Program-made: the position numbers and the translations under genes
From: Dechloromonas sp.
Lineage (GTDB): Bacteria; Pseudomonadota; Gammaproteobacteria; Burkholderiales; Rhodocyclaceae
NCBI GenBank assembly: GCA_011391255.1
Contig: JAABQV010000011.1
Coordinates: 1 to 64,000 of the forward strand
Direction: 5' to 3'
Length of the DNA stretch: 64,000 nucleotides
Shown: positions 9,450-17,968 of the stretch, piece by piece
Layout: each line of letters opens with the position of its first letter
How positions within the stretch are numbered: position 1 is the first letter of the stretch
Notes under the pieces: model-generated
Database searches by the model: none
Seen by the model: only the letters and a program-made list of their open reading frames with translations
What the model was told of the DNA's origin: nothing

Positions 9450-9491
9450 TAGATATCGATCAAGTCATCATTGTTCTTGTTGGTGTATCTT
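9450..9491 (+). promoter_or_regulatory. FNR/Dnr-type class II promoter of nnrS
   Basis: TAGAT-ATCG-ATCAA (9450-9463) matches the FNR consensus TTGAT-N4-ATCAA at 9 of 10 positions. A -10-like TATCTT lies at 9486-9491, predicting a start near 9498. The box centre (9456.5) is then at -41.5, the standard activating position for FNR/CRP-family proteins. NnrS genes are typically under NO- or oxygen-responsive FNR-family control, so the placement is sensible. FNR, Dnr and Nnr cannot be told apart from the box alone. Confidence 0.68.
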
Positions 9492-9548
9492 GGTGAGTTC
9501 GAAATCATCTATCTCGCTTTGTCTGAGAGCCGCAGTTCAAGGTAATTC

Positions 9549-10760
9549 ATGCTTAACATTGAAACAAAATTCACCGGGCGCTATGCGTTTTTACATACCG
9601 GATTCCGCCCCTTCTTCCTGCTCTCGGCGAGCGCTGCGGCGCTGCTTATGGTGCTCTGGTTCTTCGTCTTCGGCTATGCGCCTGAGGGCTTGCAGCTCAG
9701 TTATTCCCCCGTTTACTGGCACGCCCACGAAATGCTCTTTGGCTTTGCGCTGGCAACGATTGCCGGTTTTTTGCTGACGGCCGTGCGTAACTGGACAGGG
9801 CGCACGACCCTGGTCGGCAAGCTGCTGTTGCTGCTCGCATTGCCCTGGCTGCTGGCGCGGATATTCCCATTTTTCAGCGAGCTTTCGCCGCTTTATGCGG
9901 GGGCGTTCGAGGCTCTGTTTTTAAGCGGATTGGCCTTTGTCATCATCAAGCCGGTGGTGATGGTCAAACAGTGGGAACACATTAGCGTTGTCGGCAAAGT
10001 GGGTTTGCTGATTCCTGCGTCAGTGGCTTTTCATCTCGGGCTGGCGGGAATCTGGCCAGCCGGGACGGTGATCGGTCTCTATGCTGCGTTTTACATCCTG
10101 CTCGCCCTGGTCATTACCCTGGCACGGCGCGTCATGCCGATGTTTATCGAGCGCGGCCTCAACAACGGCTTTGTCCCGCGCAATCACCCCTGGGCTGATC
10201 GCTGGGGTCTGGGCGTTTTTCTGCTGTTCACCATCGTCGATACCGCTTTGCTGGCGCTACCCGGCCACGCTGTGTTGTCGATGACGAGTGCCATCCTGGC
10301 GGCAATATTGCTCGTTCTCCATGGCGCGCGATTGCAGGCCTGGTATCACCGGGGAATCTGGGCAAAACCATTAGTTTGGGTGCTCTTCGTCGCCTACGCC
10401 TGGATCGTATTCGGCTTTCTGCTCAAGGCTGTCCTTGGCTTCGGTCTCGGTAATCACAGCCTGGCAATCCACGCCTTCTCGGCTGGCGGTGTCGGACTGG
10501 CGACACTCGGCATGATGGCTCGTATCAGTCTTGGTCATACTGGCAGAAATGTGAACAAGCCACCATCACAGGTCGCCATTGTCTTTGTGCTGGTGCTGAT
10601 CTCAGCCTGTGTTCGAGTCTTGGGGCCATTGCTGCTGCCCGATGCTTACGGTGTCTGGATCAAACTCGGGCAGATCACGTGGAGCGCGGGATTCCTGCTT
10701 TTCGTCTTTGTCTATTTTCAGATACTGATCAGCGCAAGAGCAGATGGCATGCGCGGCTGA
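9549..10760 (+). CDS. nnrS: NnrS family haem-copper membrane protein
   Basis: This 403-residue polytopic membrane protein has about 11-12 hydrophobic segments over its whole length. Family features include the N-terminal FTGRYAFLHTGFRPFFLLS, the YSPVYWHAHEMLFGFALATIAGF segment with conserved histidines, and a C-terminal HAFSAGGVGLATLGMMAR. NnrS proteins are linked to nitric oxide and denitrification and help protect cells against nitrosative stress; the exact chemistry is not settled. The gene follows nap, which makes nitrite, and has its own FNR-type promoter, consistent with dealing with NO formed downstream. Confidence 0.9.
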   Translation: MLNIETKFTGRYAFLHTGFRPFFLLSASAAALLMVLWFFVFGYAPEGLQLSYSPVYWHAHEMLFGFALATIAGFLLTAVRNWTGRTTLVGKLLLLLALPWLLARIFPFFSELSPLYAGAFEALFLSGLAFVIIKPVVMVKQWEHISVVGKVGLLIPASVAFHLGLAGIWPAGTVIGLYAAFYILLALVITLARRVMPMFIERGLNNGFVPRNHPWADRWGLGVFLLFTIVDTALLALPGHAVLSMTSAILAAILLVLHGARLQAWYHRGIWAKPLVWVLFVAYAWIVFGFLLKAVLGFGLGNHSLAIHAFSAGGVGLATLGMMARISLGHTGRNVNKPPSQVAIVFVLVLISACVRVLGPLLLPDAYGVWIKLGQITWSAGFLLFVFVYFQILISARADGMRG

Positions 10761-10809
10761 ATGGAACGAATGGACACTGAGTAACTTACGGCCATTCAAG
10801 GCGGCAAGA

Positions 10810-10911
10810 ATGCGACTGCAACTGCAGCTGCAACTGCAACTGCAGCTGCGACGGTTGGCGGGCGGGCGGGCCGGCAGGTCGTCGAAGCTGATCGACGCAG
10901 ATATAACCTAA
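10810..10911 (+). repeat. Hexanucleotide repeat (GCRRCT)n with GGCG repeats; possible 33-aa Leu-Gln ORF
   Basis: Bases 10812-10853 are seven consecutive 6-base units (GCGACT, GCAACT, GCAGCT, GCAACT, GCAACT, GCAGCT, GCGACG), followed by three GGCG units at 10857-10868. An ATG at 10810 opens a 33-codon frame across them, so the repeat would be read as alternating Leu-Gln; it stops at 10911. There is no good ribosome site, so translation is doubtful. The repeat lies between nnrS and the chemoreceptor gene, on the 3' side of both. Length variation by slippage would not shift the frame. Confidence 0.6.
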
Positions 10912-10929
10912 CCCGCTCCTCCGCCCCGA

Positions 10930-12555
10930 TCAAATCCTGAAGCGGCCGACTGCCTCGCGCAGTTTGCCAGCCAGCGTGTCGAGTTGGCGTGCAGTATCTG
11001 CGGCGCTGGAGGCGGCTGCCGTGTTTTCTTCTGTCATCTGGGCGATCTGCTCCATGCCTTGGGCGACTTGCTGAACCGCGATATCCTGCTCGCGTACCGC
11101 GTCAGCGATATGGCGCACCGTCTCGGTTACCTGGCCTGTATTCGCACTCGCAGCATCAAGCGCACTGGTCGAGGCGACAACATGATCGCGGGTTGTCCCG
11201 GCTTTTTCGTTGGCGTCCCGCATACGGGTGACCGCGCCATTGACTTCGGACTGAATGCCGCCGATCAGGCCGGAGATTTCGCCGGTCGCCTTGGTGGTGT
11301 TTTCCGCAAGCTTGCGTACCTCGTCGGCCACCACCGCGAAGCCGCGGCCCTGTTCGCCGGCACGCGCCGCTTCAATGGCGGCGTTGAGGGCCAGTAGATT
11401 GGTCTGATCGGCGATGTCCTTGATGGTTTTCACGATGCCGTCGATCTTGCGCGAGCTCTCGGCCAGTCGGGCAACATCGCCGCTGGCATCGTTGATCATG
11501 CTGGCGAGTTCGTCGACGTTGTCGGCGGTTTCACGTACTGCGGTTAGTGTCTTTCCGATGTTGGCATGCGCACGCGTCGCGGTCTCATTCGCCGTATGGG
11601 CGTTGCCGGCAGTCTCGGAGATGCTCACTGAAGTTTGCTCAATGGCGGCGGCAATGGCAGAGGCCGCCTCGGATTGCGCGCCCGAGCCTTTTTCCACCTG
11701 AGCACCGGCGGTGGCCATCGACTGCGCAGCAGCGGCAATCGCATCGGCGGATTGGCGCGTCTCGCTGACCATGGCGCGCAGCCCCGTTTGCATATGCTCG
11801 AACGCGGCAACCAGGCTGCTGTTGTCACCTGCTGCCACCGGGATGCTGGCGGTCAAATCACCCATGGAGATGCTATCCGCCAGCTTGGCAACGGCGGCCG
11901 GTTCTCCGCCGAGCTGGCGGAGAAGATTGCGGGCGATTGCCACAGAGATGATTAGCATGGCGAATATGGCCAATATGGCCACGACGATAATCTGCAGCTG
12001 CTTGCTTTTGCTTTCCGCAGCCATCTGCTGCTCTGTTTGTTTTGATTCACCATCAAGCTGGGCGATGCCATCAAGCAGTTCTTTCTTGAGCGCGCGCCAA
12101 GCGGGAGTTTCGTCTTTGGTGAGGCGCGTTTTTGCCTCGTCAAAACGGCTCGCAGCTATTTCAGCAAGCACAGCGCTACGCGCGGTTTGAGCTTGCTGAA
12201 CCAGACCGTCGATTTTGGCGAGCAGCGTTTCAATGTCCTTACGCTCTGCGCTCGTCTCTTTTGCCTTTTTCTGCGCGGCGGAGAAGTCGGCCAGAGCCTT
12301 GTCGAGGTTGTCGTAGGCCTTGCGGTTAGCTGGTTCGAGCATGATGTTGCGCAGCGCCTGGCCGCTTTGCAAGCCTTGGGCGTACATCTCGTTGAAGGCG
12401 TTGAGCCGCACTGCATCGCGGTCAATATATTCCTGGAAACGGGATTGACTGGCCTGAAGCGCAAACAATGCAACCAGCAGGGCAGTGGCGAACAACGTGA
12501 GGCTTACCCCGGATAGCAGCAGCAGTTGTGAACGAACTTTTAAAGCAGCGAACAT
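10930..12555 (-). CDS. Methyl-accepting chemotaxis protein
   Basis: This is a 541-residue membrane chemoreceptor. A transmembrane helix (about 10-33) is followed by a helical periplasmic four-helix-bundle sensor (about 34-185), a second membrane helix (about 188-208), HAMP (about 210-262) and a long signalling coiled coil. The conserved hairpin tip is present ([20 protein letters not shown], about 375-394, and [13 protein letters not shown]). The ligand cannot be read from sequence. There is no C-terminal CheR-binding pentapeptide. The start ATG is preceded by GGGAG. It is monocistronic and no che genes lie nearby. Confidence 0.93.
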   Translation of the reverse strand: MFAALKVRSQLLLLSGVSLTLFATALLVALFALQASQSRFQEYIDRDAVRLNAFNEMYAQGLQSGQALRNIMLEPANRKAYDNLDKALADFSAAQKKAKETSAERKDIETLLAKIDGLVQQAQTARSAVLAEIAASRFDEAKTRLTKDETPAWRALKKELLDGIAQLDGESKQTEQQMAAESKSKQLQIIVVAILAIFAMLIISVAIARNLLRQLGGEPAAVAKLADSISMGDLTASIPVAAGDNSSLVAAFEHMQTGLRAMVSETRQSADAIAAAAQSMATAGAQVEKGSGAQSEAASAIAAAIEQTSVSISETAGNAHTANETATRAHANIGKTLTAVRETADNVDELASMINDASGDVARLAESSRKIDGIVKTIKDIADQTNLLALNAAIEAARAGEQGRGFAVVADEVRKLAENTTKATGEISGLIGGIQSEVNGAVTRMRDANEKAGTTRDHVVASTSALDAASANTGQVTETVRHIADAVREQDIAVQQVAQGMEQIAQMTEENTAAASSAADTARQLDTLAGKLREAVGRFRI

Positions 12556-12718
12556 GGCAATCTCCCAAGGGAGGATACGTACGAAGTGGAAAATGCTGAA
12601 TTCAGAGGCGTCAGTTATTCGCCGATGTTACAACTACACATTCTAATCATTTTCCGCTCTACTGCAGTAGGCTGGGCGGGGTCAATTGCTGTCTTAAGTT
12701 TAGTGATTCTGAATGGAA

Positions 12719-12747
12719 AAGGCCGACACCTCGTGAGTGTCGGCCTT
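12719..12747 (-). terminator. Intrinsic terminator downstream of aceA
   Basis: An 11-base perfect stem (AAGGCCGACAC at 12719-12729 with GTGTCGGCCTT at 12737-12747) has a 7-base loop. On the minus strand the stem runs into TTTT (the A-tract at 12717-12720), as expected for termination of aceA. It lies 44 bases past the aceA stop. Confidence 0.7.
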
Positions 12748-12752
12748 CATTT

Positions 12753-12770
12753 GCCACCCAATTGGGTGGC
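12753..12770. other. Perfect 18-bp palindrome between aceA and its terminator
   Basis: GCCACCCAATTGGGTGGC is a perfect palindrome located 21 bases after the aceA stop and just before the terminator stem. In RNA it could form a 7-base-pair stem with an AAUU loop. It could stabilise the mRNA 3' end, assist termination or be a protein site. No T-tract follows it on the minus strand. Confidence 0.55.
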
Positions 12771-12790
12771 AATTCAAAACGGTGTGTTTC

Positions 12791-14101
12791 TTAGTGGAAC
12801 TGTTCTTCTTCGGTAGAACCGGTCAGTGCCTTGACTGAAGAGGAGCCGCCCTGGATGACGGTGGTGACTTCGTCGAAGTAACCGGTACCGACTTCCTGCT
12901 GGTGCGAAACGAAGGTGTAACCATCTTCGCGAGCAGCGAATTCTGGCTCCTGAACCATTTCAACGTAGTGCTTCATGCCTTCGCCGCCGGCGTATGCCTT
13001 GGCGAACTGGAAGGTGTTGTACCAGTTGATGTGGATACCGGCCAGGGTGATGAACTGGTACTTGTAGCCCAGTGCTGACAGTTCTTCCTGGAAGGAGGCG
13101 ATCTGCGAGTCGTTGAGGTTTTTCTTCCAGTTGAAGGACGGTGAGCAGTTGTAGGACAGCAGCTTGCCCGGGCAGGCGGCCAGCACGGCTTGCGCAAATT
13201 CGCGGGCGAAGCCGATATCGGGCACGCCAGTTTCGCACCAGACGAGGTCGGCATACGGAGCGTAAGAAACGCCACGGGAGATGGACTGCTCCAGACCGTT
13301 TTTGACACGGTAGAAGCCTTCCTGGGTGCGCTCGCCAGTCAGGAACGGCTTGTCGTTCTCGTCGTAGTCGGAGGTGATCAGGTTGGCGGCTTCAGCATCG
13401 GTACGAGCCAGGATCAGGGTCGGAACGCCCATGACGTCAGCGGCGAAACGAGCGGAGATCAGCTTTTCGCAGGCTTCACGGGTCGGGACGAGGACCTTGC
13501 CACCCATGTGGCCGCACTTCTTGGCAGCAGCCAGCTGGTCTTCAAAGTGAACACCGGCAGCGCCAGCGGTGATCATGTTCTTCATCAGTTCGAAAGCGTT
13601 CAGAACGCCACCGAAACCGGCTTCAGCGTCAGCAACGATCGGCAGGAAGTAGTCGATGAAGCCTTCGTCGCCCTGGTTGATGCCACGCGACCACTGAATT
13701 TCGTCAGCGCGCTTGAAGGTGTTGTTGATGCGGCGAACCATGGTCGGAACGGAGTCGTAGGCGTACAGCGACTGGTCCGGATACATGGTTTCGGAGGTGT
13801 TGCCGTCGGCAGCAACTTGCCAGCCGGACAGATAGACAGCTTCCAGGCCAGCTTTGGCCTGCTGCATGGCTTGACCAGCGCTGATCGCGCCGAAGGCATT
13901 CACGTAGCCTTTCTTCGCGCCGCCGTTAACCTTGTCCCAGAGAACCTTGGCACCGCGCTGAGCCAGGGTGTATTCCGGCTGCAGGGAGCCGCGCAGACGG
14001 ACAACGTCAGCAGCGGTGTAGCCGCGCTTGACGCCTTTCCAGCGTGGGTTTTCAGCCCAGTCTTTTTCGAGGGCGGCGATTTGCTGTTCGCGAGTGCTCA
14101 T
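12791..14101 (-). CDS. aceA: Isocitrate lyase AceA
   Basis: This 436-residue cytoplasmic enzyme splits isocitrate into glyoxylate and succinate, the first glyoxylate-shunt step used for growth on acetate and fatty acids. The active-site loop with catalytic Cys is seen as [14 protein letters not shown] (near 190). Other family segments are [21 protein letters not shown]-like [10 protein letters not shown], and [12 protein letters not shown]. Length matches the bacterial class of about 430 residues. The gene has its own strong promoter at 14172-14200 with a palindrome just upstream. Malate synthase is not in the window. Confidence 0.96.
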   Translation of the reverse strand: MSTREQQIAALEKDWAENPRWKGVKRGYTAADVVRLRGSLQPEYTLAQRGAKVLWDKVNGGAKKGYVNAFGAISAGQAMQQAKAGLEAVYLSGWQVAADGNTSETMYPDQSLYAYDSVPTMVRRINNTFKRADEIQWSRGINQGDEGFIDYFLPIVADAEAGFGGVLNAFELMKNMITAGAAGVHFEDQLAAAKKCGHMGGKVLVPTREACEKLISARFAADVMGVPTLILARTDAEAANLITSDYDENDKPFLTGERTQEGFYRVKNGLEQSISRGVSYAPYADLVWCETGVPDIGFAREFAQAVLAACPGKLLSYNCSPSFNWKKNLNDSQIASFQEELSALGYKYQFITLAGIHINWYNTFQFAKAYAGGEGMKHYVEMVQEPEFAAREDGYTFVSHQQEVGTGYFDEVTTVIQGGSSSVKALTGSTEEEQFH

Positions 14102-14171
14102 TCGTATCTTCCTTAAAATGTGTTGAGGGAGTCTTTACCGCAGCTCTTTTTCGACTGAGGCAATGACCGAA

Positions 14172-14200
14172 AGTATAGAGATTATTTTGCGTAGCAGCAA
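14172..14200 (-). promoter_or_regulatory. Sigma70-type promoter of aceA
   Basis: Read on the minus strand, TTGCTG (14200-14195) and TATACT (14177-14172) are separated by exactly 17 bases, a near-consensus housekeeping promoter. The predicted start is near 14165, giving a 5' leader of about 64 bases to the aceA ATG at 14101. Confidence 0.75.
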
Positions 14201-14202
14201 GG

Positions 14203-14216
14203 GTCTTATATAAGAC
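14203..14216. promoter_or_regulatory. 14-bp palindromic operator upstream of the aceA promoter
   Basis: GTCTTATATAAGAC is a perfect palindrome 2 bases upstream of the aceA -35 box, centred at about -44. The half-site TAAGAC recurs at 14218-14223, giving three half-sites in 21 bases. The position suits a dimeric activator or a repressor blocking polymerase. The regulator is not identifiable here; a GntR-type factor of central carbon metabolism is one option, but that is a guess. Confidence 0.65.
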
Positions 14217-14259
14217 ATAAGACAAAATAAAAATCAATTAAAACAAGTTGTTACGGAAG

Positions 14260-14329
14260 TTGTTTCGCGATACGAAACGACATTTCCGATTTTGAAACGA
14301 AGTCACATTGCGTTAGCACAATTGTTTCG
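14260..14329. promoter_or_regulatory. Cluster of TTGTTTCG / CGAAACGA repeats upstream of aceA
   Basis: GTTTCG-N5-CGAAAC (14262-14278) is an inverted repeat. TGAAACGA (14293-14300) and another TTGTTTCG (14322-14329, inside the rraA 3' end) follow. Four copies of one 6-8 base element within 70 bases, about 95-165 bases upstream of the aceA start site, suggest a second operator for aceA. No regulator can be named. Confidence 0.45.
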
Positions 14330-14804
14330 TACTGACGATCACCCCATCGTCGTCGGCATAGACAAATTCACCGGGGTTAAATGTGACGCCGCCAAAGGTC
14401 ACGGCAAGATTGCGATCGCCGGCGCCTTTTTTGATGCTCTTTTGCGGATGCGTGTTCAGTGCGCGGACGCCGATATCGATGCCGTTGATGTCGACCGAGT
14501 CGCGAATACAGCCATAGACCACTGCCCCGGCCCAGCCGTTTTTCTGCGCCAGGATCGCCAGTTGATCACCGACCAGTGCGCAACGCAGCGAGCCACCGCC
14601 ATCAATCACCAGTACCTTGCCCTGACCATTTTCGGCAAAGGCTTCGCGCACCAGCGAGTTGTCTTCAAAAATCTTCAGGGTGACGATCTCGCCGGAAAAA
14701 CTGCGCTTGCCGCCGTAAATTTGGAACATTGGGGCGACGACGCGCACAGTTTTTCCGAGTTCTGATTCAAATTGGTCGCAAAGATCGGGGGTTTTGAAAG
14801 TCAT
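14313..14804 (-). CDS. rraA: RraA-like protein (RNase E regulator / HMG-aldolase family)
   Basis: This 163-residue protein belongs to the RraA family, trimeric proteins that in E. coli bind and inhibit RNase E and in other bacteria include 4-hydroxy-4-methyl-2-oxoglutarate aldolases. Family segments include TPDLCDQFESE, DGGGSLRCALVGDQLA, GWAGAVVYGCIRDSVDI and NPGEFVYADDDGVIVS. The G-G-S-L-R-C-A-L pattern and the RD pair fit the aldolase/oxaloacetate decarboxylase active site, so either function is possible. It lies between clpA and aceA on the same strand, downstream of the clpA terminator. Confidence 0.87.
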   Translation of the reverse strand: MTFKTPDLCDQFESELGKTVRVVAPMFQIYGGKRSFSGEIVTLKIFEDNSLVREAFAENGQGKVLVIDGGGSLRCALVGDQLAILAQKNGWAGAVVYGCIRDSVDINGIDIGVRALNTHPQKSIKKGAGDRNLAVTFGGVTFNPGEFVYADDDGVIVSTKQLC

Positions 14805-14819
14805 TAACTACTCCGTGGC

Positions 14820-14846
14820 AAAAAAAAGCCATGCATCGCATGGCTT
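14820..14846 (-). terminator. Intrinsic terminator of clpS-clpA
   Basis: A 9-base perfect stem (AAGCCATGC 14826-14834 with GCATGGCTT 14838-14846) has a 3-base loop. It is followed on the minus strand by an eight-base U tract (As at 14820-14827). It lies 20 bases after the clpA stop. Confidence 0.85.
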
Positions 14847-14865
14847 GTTGGAAATGGATTGGATA

Positions 14866-17124
14866 TCAGACGACGGCTTCGGTCTTTTCTTCCTCGAAAT
14901 TGAGTTTGATTTTGCCCTCGTTATCGACGTCGACCGTAACATGCCCGCCATTGGCCAGTTTGCCGAACAGCAATTCGTCGGCAAGTGCCGAGCGGATGGT
15001 GTCCTGAATCAAACGCGCCATCGGGCGGGCGCCCATCAGCGGGTCAAAGCCTTTTTCAGCGAGCATTTCCTTCACCGCATCGCTGAAGTGCGCTTCGACC
15101 TTCTTCTCATGCAATTGCTCTTCAAGCTGCATGAGGAACTTGTCGACAACGCGCAGGATGACCTCGCGGTCGAGCGAGCTGAAGGAAATGGTGGCATCGA
15201 GACGGTTGCGGAACTCCGGCGTAAACAGGCGCTTGATCTCTGCCATTTCGCCGCCGGCCTGCTTGATTGCGGTGAAGCCCATGCTCGATTTTTGGAGGTC
15301 AGCGGCGCCGGCGTTGGTTGTCATGATGATGACCACGTTGCGGAAGTCAGCCTTGCGACCGTTGTTGTCAGTCAGCGTGCCGTGATCCATGACCTGCAAC
15401 AGAATATTGAAGATGTCCGGGTGCGCTTTCTCGATTTCGTCGAGCAACAAAACGCTGTACGGCTTTTTGGTCACCGCTTCGGTCAACAAGCCGCCCTGAT
15501 CAAAACCAACATAGCCCGGCGGGGCGCCAATCAGGCGGGAAACCGCATGGCGTTCCATGTATTCGCTCATGTCGAAGCGAATCAGTTCGATACCCAGGCA
15601 GTACGCCAGTTGCTTGGCCACCTCGGTTTTGCCAACGCCGGTCGGGCCGCTGAACAGGAAGGAACCAATTGGCTTGAGCGGATTGCCGAGACCGGAACGC
15701 GCCATCTTGATTGCCTTGGCCAGCGCATCAATCGCCTTGTCCTGGCCGAAAACGACGGCGCGCAGATCACGATCAAGATTCTTGAGCGCGCCGCGGTCAT
15801 CGAGCGTGACGTGCTGCGAGGGAATCCGGGCAATTTTGGCGACAATTTCCTCAATGTCGGTTTTGGAGATAACTTTTTTCTGCTTGGACTTGGGCAGAAT
15901 GCGCTGGGCAGCGCCGGCTTCGTCGATCACGTCGATGGCTTTGTCGGGCAGGTGGCGATCAGTGATGTAACGGGCGGCCAGTTCAACCGCCGAGGTAATC
16001 GCAGTCGCCGAATATTTGATGCTGTGGTGCGCCTCAAAGCGGGATTTCAGGCCTTTGAGGATTTCCACCGTTTCAGCAACCGAGGGCTCATTCACATCAA
16101 TTTTCTGGAAACGACGTGATAGCGCGCTGTCCTTCTCGAAAATGCCGCGGAACTCGGTATAGGTTGTGGCGCCGACACATTTCAATTGGCCAGTGGATAG
16201 CGCCGGCTTGAGCAGGTTGGAAGCGTCAAGCGTGCCGCCGGAAGCCGAGCCGGCACCAATCAGGGTATGGATCTCGTCGATGAACAGGATGGCGTTCGGG
16301 TTGTCCTGCAGCGCCTTGAGGACGCCTTTGAGGCGCTGCTCGAAATCACCGCGATATTTGGTGCCGGCCAGCAGTGAACCCATATCCAGTGAGTAAATAT
16401 TGGCTTTGGCGAGGATTTCCGGCACATCACATTCGACGATACGCCGCGCCAAGCCTTCAGCAATCGCGGTTTTACCGACACCGGCTTCACCAACCAGCAG
16501 CGGGTTGTTTTTGCGCCGGCGGCAAAGGGTTTGAATGACGCGCTCCAACTCCTTGTCACGGCCGATCAGCGGATCAATCTTGCCTTGCAGGGCAAGCGCG
16601 TTAAGGTTGATCGTATATTGCTCAAGCGGCCCGACCTCGGCCTTTTCAGCTTCGGTTTCGGTCTCGCCTTCAGCCGGCGCTTTTTGCTGCGGCACCTTGC
16701 TGATGCCGTGCGAAATGAAATTCACCACATCAAGGCGGGTGACGCCCTGCTTTTGCAGAAAATAGACGGCGTGCGAATCTTTTTCGCCATAGAGGGCGAC
16801 CAGCACGTTGGCACCGTTAACTTCCTTCTTGCCGGATGACTGGACATGCAAAATCGCGCGTTGAATGACGCGCTGGAAGCCAAGCGTCGGCTGCGTATCA
16901 ATATCATCCTCGCCGGATACGGTGGGCGTGTGTTCGTCAATGAAGTTGCCAAGATCCTTGCGTAAGGCATCGGGCTTGGCGCCGCAGGCACGCAGCGCAT
17001 CTGCAGCCGACGGGTTGTCGATCAGCGCGAGCAGCAGATGTTCGACCGTAATGAACTCGTGTCGTTTCTGGCGTGCCTCGACAAAAGCCATGTGCAGGCT
17101 GACTTCGAGTTCCTGGGCAATCAT
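14866..17124 (-). CDS. clpA: ATP-dependent Clp protease ATP-binding subunit ClpA
   Basis: This 752-residue AAA+ unfoldase feeds substrates to ClpP. An N-terminal repeat domain (1-140) is followed by two ATPase modules: the first has Walker [14 protein letters not shown] and Walker [14 protein letters not shown], the second Walker [14 protein letters not shown] and [12 protein letters not shown]. The ATG at 17124 is preferred because GGAGGA precedes it and the protein then begins [14 protein letters not shown], as in ClpA; a frame seven codons longer runs into clpS. It overlaps the clpS stop by one base (TAATG). clpP is not in the window. Confidence 0.95.
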   Translation of the reverse strand: MIAQELEVSLHMAFVEARQKRHEFITVEHLLLALIDNPSAADALRACGAKPDALRKDLGNFIDEHTPTVSGEDDIDTQPTLGFQRVIQRAILHVQSSGKKEVNGANVLVALYGEKDSHAVYFLQKQGVTRLDVVNFISHGISKVPQQKAPAEGETETEAEKAEVGPLEQYTINLNALALQGKIDPLIGRDKELERVIQTLCRRRKNNPLLVGEAGVGKTAIAEGLARRIVECDVPEILAKANIYSLDMGSLLAGTKYRGDFEQRLKGVLKALQDNPNAILFIDEIHTLIGAGSASGGTLDASNLLKPALSTGQLKCVGATTYTEFRGIFEKDSALSRRFQKIDVNEPSVAETVEILKGLKSRFEAHHSIKYSATAITSAVELAARYITDRHLPDKAIDVIDEAGAAQRILPKSKQKKVISKTDIEEIVAKIARIPSQHVTLDDRGALKNLDRDLRAVVFGQDKAIDALAKAIKMARSGLGNPLKPIGSFLFSGPTGVGKTEVAKQLAYCLGIELIRFDMSEYMERHAVSRLIGAPPGYVGFDQGGLLTEAVTKKPYSVLLLDEIEKAHPDIFNILLQVMDHGTLTDNNGRKADFRNVVIIMTTNAGAADLQKSSMGFTAIKQAGGEMAEIKRLFTPEFRNRLDATISFSSLDREVILRVVDKFLMQLEEQLHEKKVEAHFSDAVKEMLAEKGFDPLMGARPMARLIQDTIRSALADELLFGKLANGGHVTVDVDNEGKIKLNFEEEKTEAVV

Positions 17125-17432
17125 TAATCTTCCTCCATCATGCAAGCAAGCGGGTGTTGGTGCTGGCGTGCAAACTCAATTACCTGCCCAACCTTGGTGG
17201 CAGCGATGTCACGCGGATAAACTCCGCAGACACCGCGACCTTCGTTGTGAACTTTGAGCATGATTCGCGTTGCTTGTTCATTTTCCAGAGAAAAAAATCG
17301 TTGCAGAACGATGATGACAAACTCCATCGGCGTGTAATCGTCGTTCAATAACAACACCTTGAACATTTTTGGCGGCTGAATCTTGGCGCGTTGCGCCTCA
17401 AGCAGTCCGTCTTCCTTGTGTTTCGTAGCCAT
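17124..17432 (-). CDS. clpS: ClpAP adaptor ClpS
   Basis: This is a 102-residue adaptor that delivers N-end-rule substrates to ClpA. The conserved core is present: [22 protein letters not shown], and the C-terminal [17 protein letters not shown]. It is translationally coupled to clpA by a one-base overlap. It is divergent from the cold-shock gene, with 259 bases between them. Confidence 0.95.
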   Translation of the reverse strand: MATKHKEDGLLEAQRAKIQPPKMFKVLLLNDDYTPMEFVIIVLQRFFSLENEQATRIMLKVHNEGRGVCGVYPRDIAATKVGQVIEFARQHQHPLACMMEED

Positions 17433-17545
17433 GTGCTCGATTCTATACAGTCCGTTCCAATCTGCAACAGGGAATTTGTCCTGAAAACTTGGTCCGCAAG
17501 CCTTGATTTCTCAGGCTTAATGCTGCGCTGCGGCATTAAAACTTG

Positions 17546-17574
17546 TTGACGGGATAATTCGAGTCGCGTAGAAC
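17546..17574 (+). promoter_or_regulatory. Predicted promoter of the cold-shock gene, with a long 5' leader
   Basis: TTGACG (17546-17551), a 17-base spacer, then TAGAAC (17569-17574) predict a start near 17581 and a leader of about 110 bases before the ATG at 17692. Within the leader, ATTTCAAG (17598-17605) and CTTGAAAT (17620-17627) form a perfect 8-base stem. Upstream of the promoter, TTAATGC/GCATTAA (17517-17539) is another inverted repeat. Long structured leaders are characteristic of cold-inducible csp mRNAs. Confidence 0.5.
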
Positions 17575-17691
17575 GCAATTGTGTTTGAGTTTTAGGGATT
17601 TCAAGTGTGCTTTGAGCGGCTTGAAATTTGACCCAAACAGGGAGTCGGGGAAACCCGTAATTTGTTAGTTTTTTGTATGAAAGTTGTAGAC

Positions 17692-17895
17692 ATGGCAATC
17701 GGCACCGTCAAATGGTTCAATGATTCTAAGGGTTTTGGTTTTATCACTCCTGATGATGGCAGCGAAGATCTCTTCGCACATTTCTCCGCCATCAATATGA
17801 ATGGTTTCAAGACGCTCAAAGAAGGTCAAAAAGTTTCCTTCGAAGTCGTGCAAGGCCCCAAGGGTAAGCAGGCTTCCAACATTCAGGGCACCTAA
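17692..17895 (+). CDS. Cold-shock protein (CspA family)
   Basis: This 67-residue single cold-shock domain binds single-stranded RNA/DNA and melts RNA structure. RNP1 is KGFGFITP and RNP2 is DLFAHFSAI; the rest matches CspA/CspE (GTVKWFND at the start, KGKQASNI at the end). The ATG at 17692 gives the standard MAIGTVKWF start; an in-frame extension to 17662 is leader. It is followed at once by a terminator. Which csp paralogue it is, and whether it is cold-induced, cannot be told from the protein. Confidence 0.95.
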   Translation: MAIGTVKWFNDSKGFGFITPDDGSEDLFAHFSAINMNGFKTLKEGQKVSFEVVQGPKGKQASNIQGT

Positions 17896-17916
17896 AAACC
17901 TGCTTGTTGTAAATTC

Positions 17917-17946
17917 AAAAGCCCACCTGATTCAGGTGGGCTTTTT
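17917..17946 (+). terminator. Intrinsic terminator after the cold-shock gene
   Basis: A 13-base stem (AAAAGCCCACCTG with CAGGTGGGCTTTT, 17917-17929 and 17933-17945) with a 3-base loop ends in a run of six Ts. It lies 21 bases after the stop. The A-rich opposite side lets it also serve moaC on the other strand. Confidence 0.92.
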
Positions 17947-17968
17947 TAATTTTGGCTCCGGAAAATTT

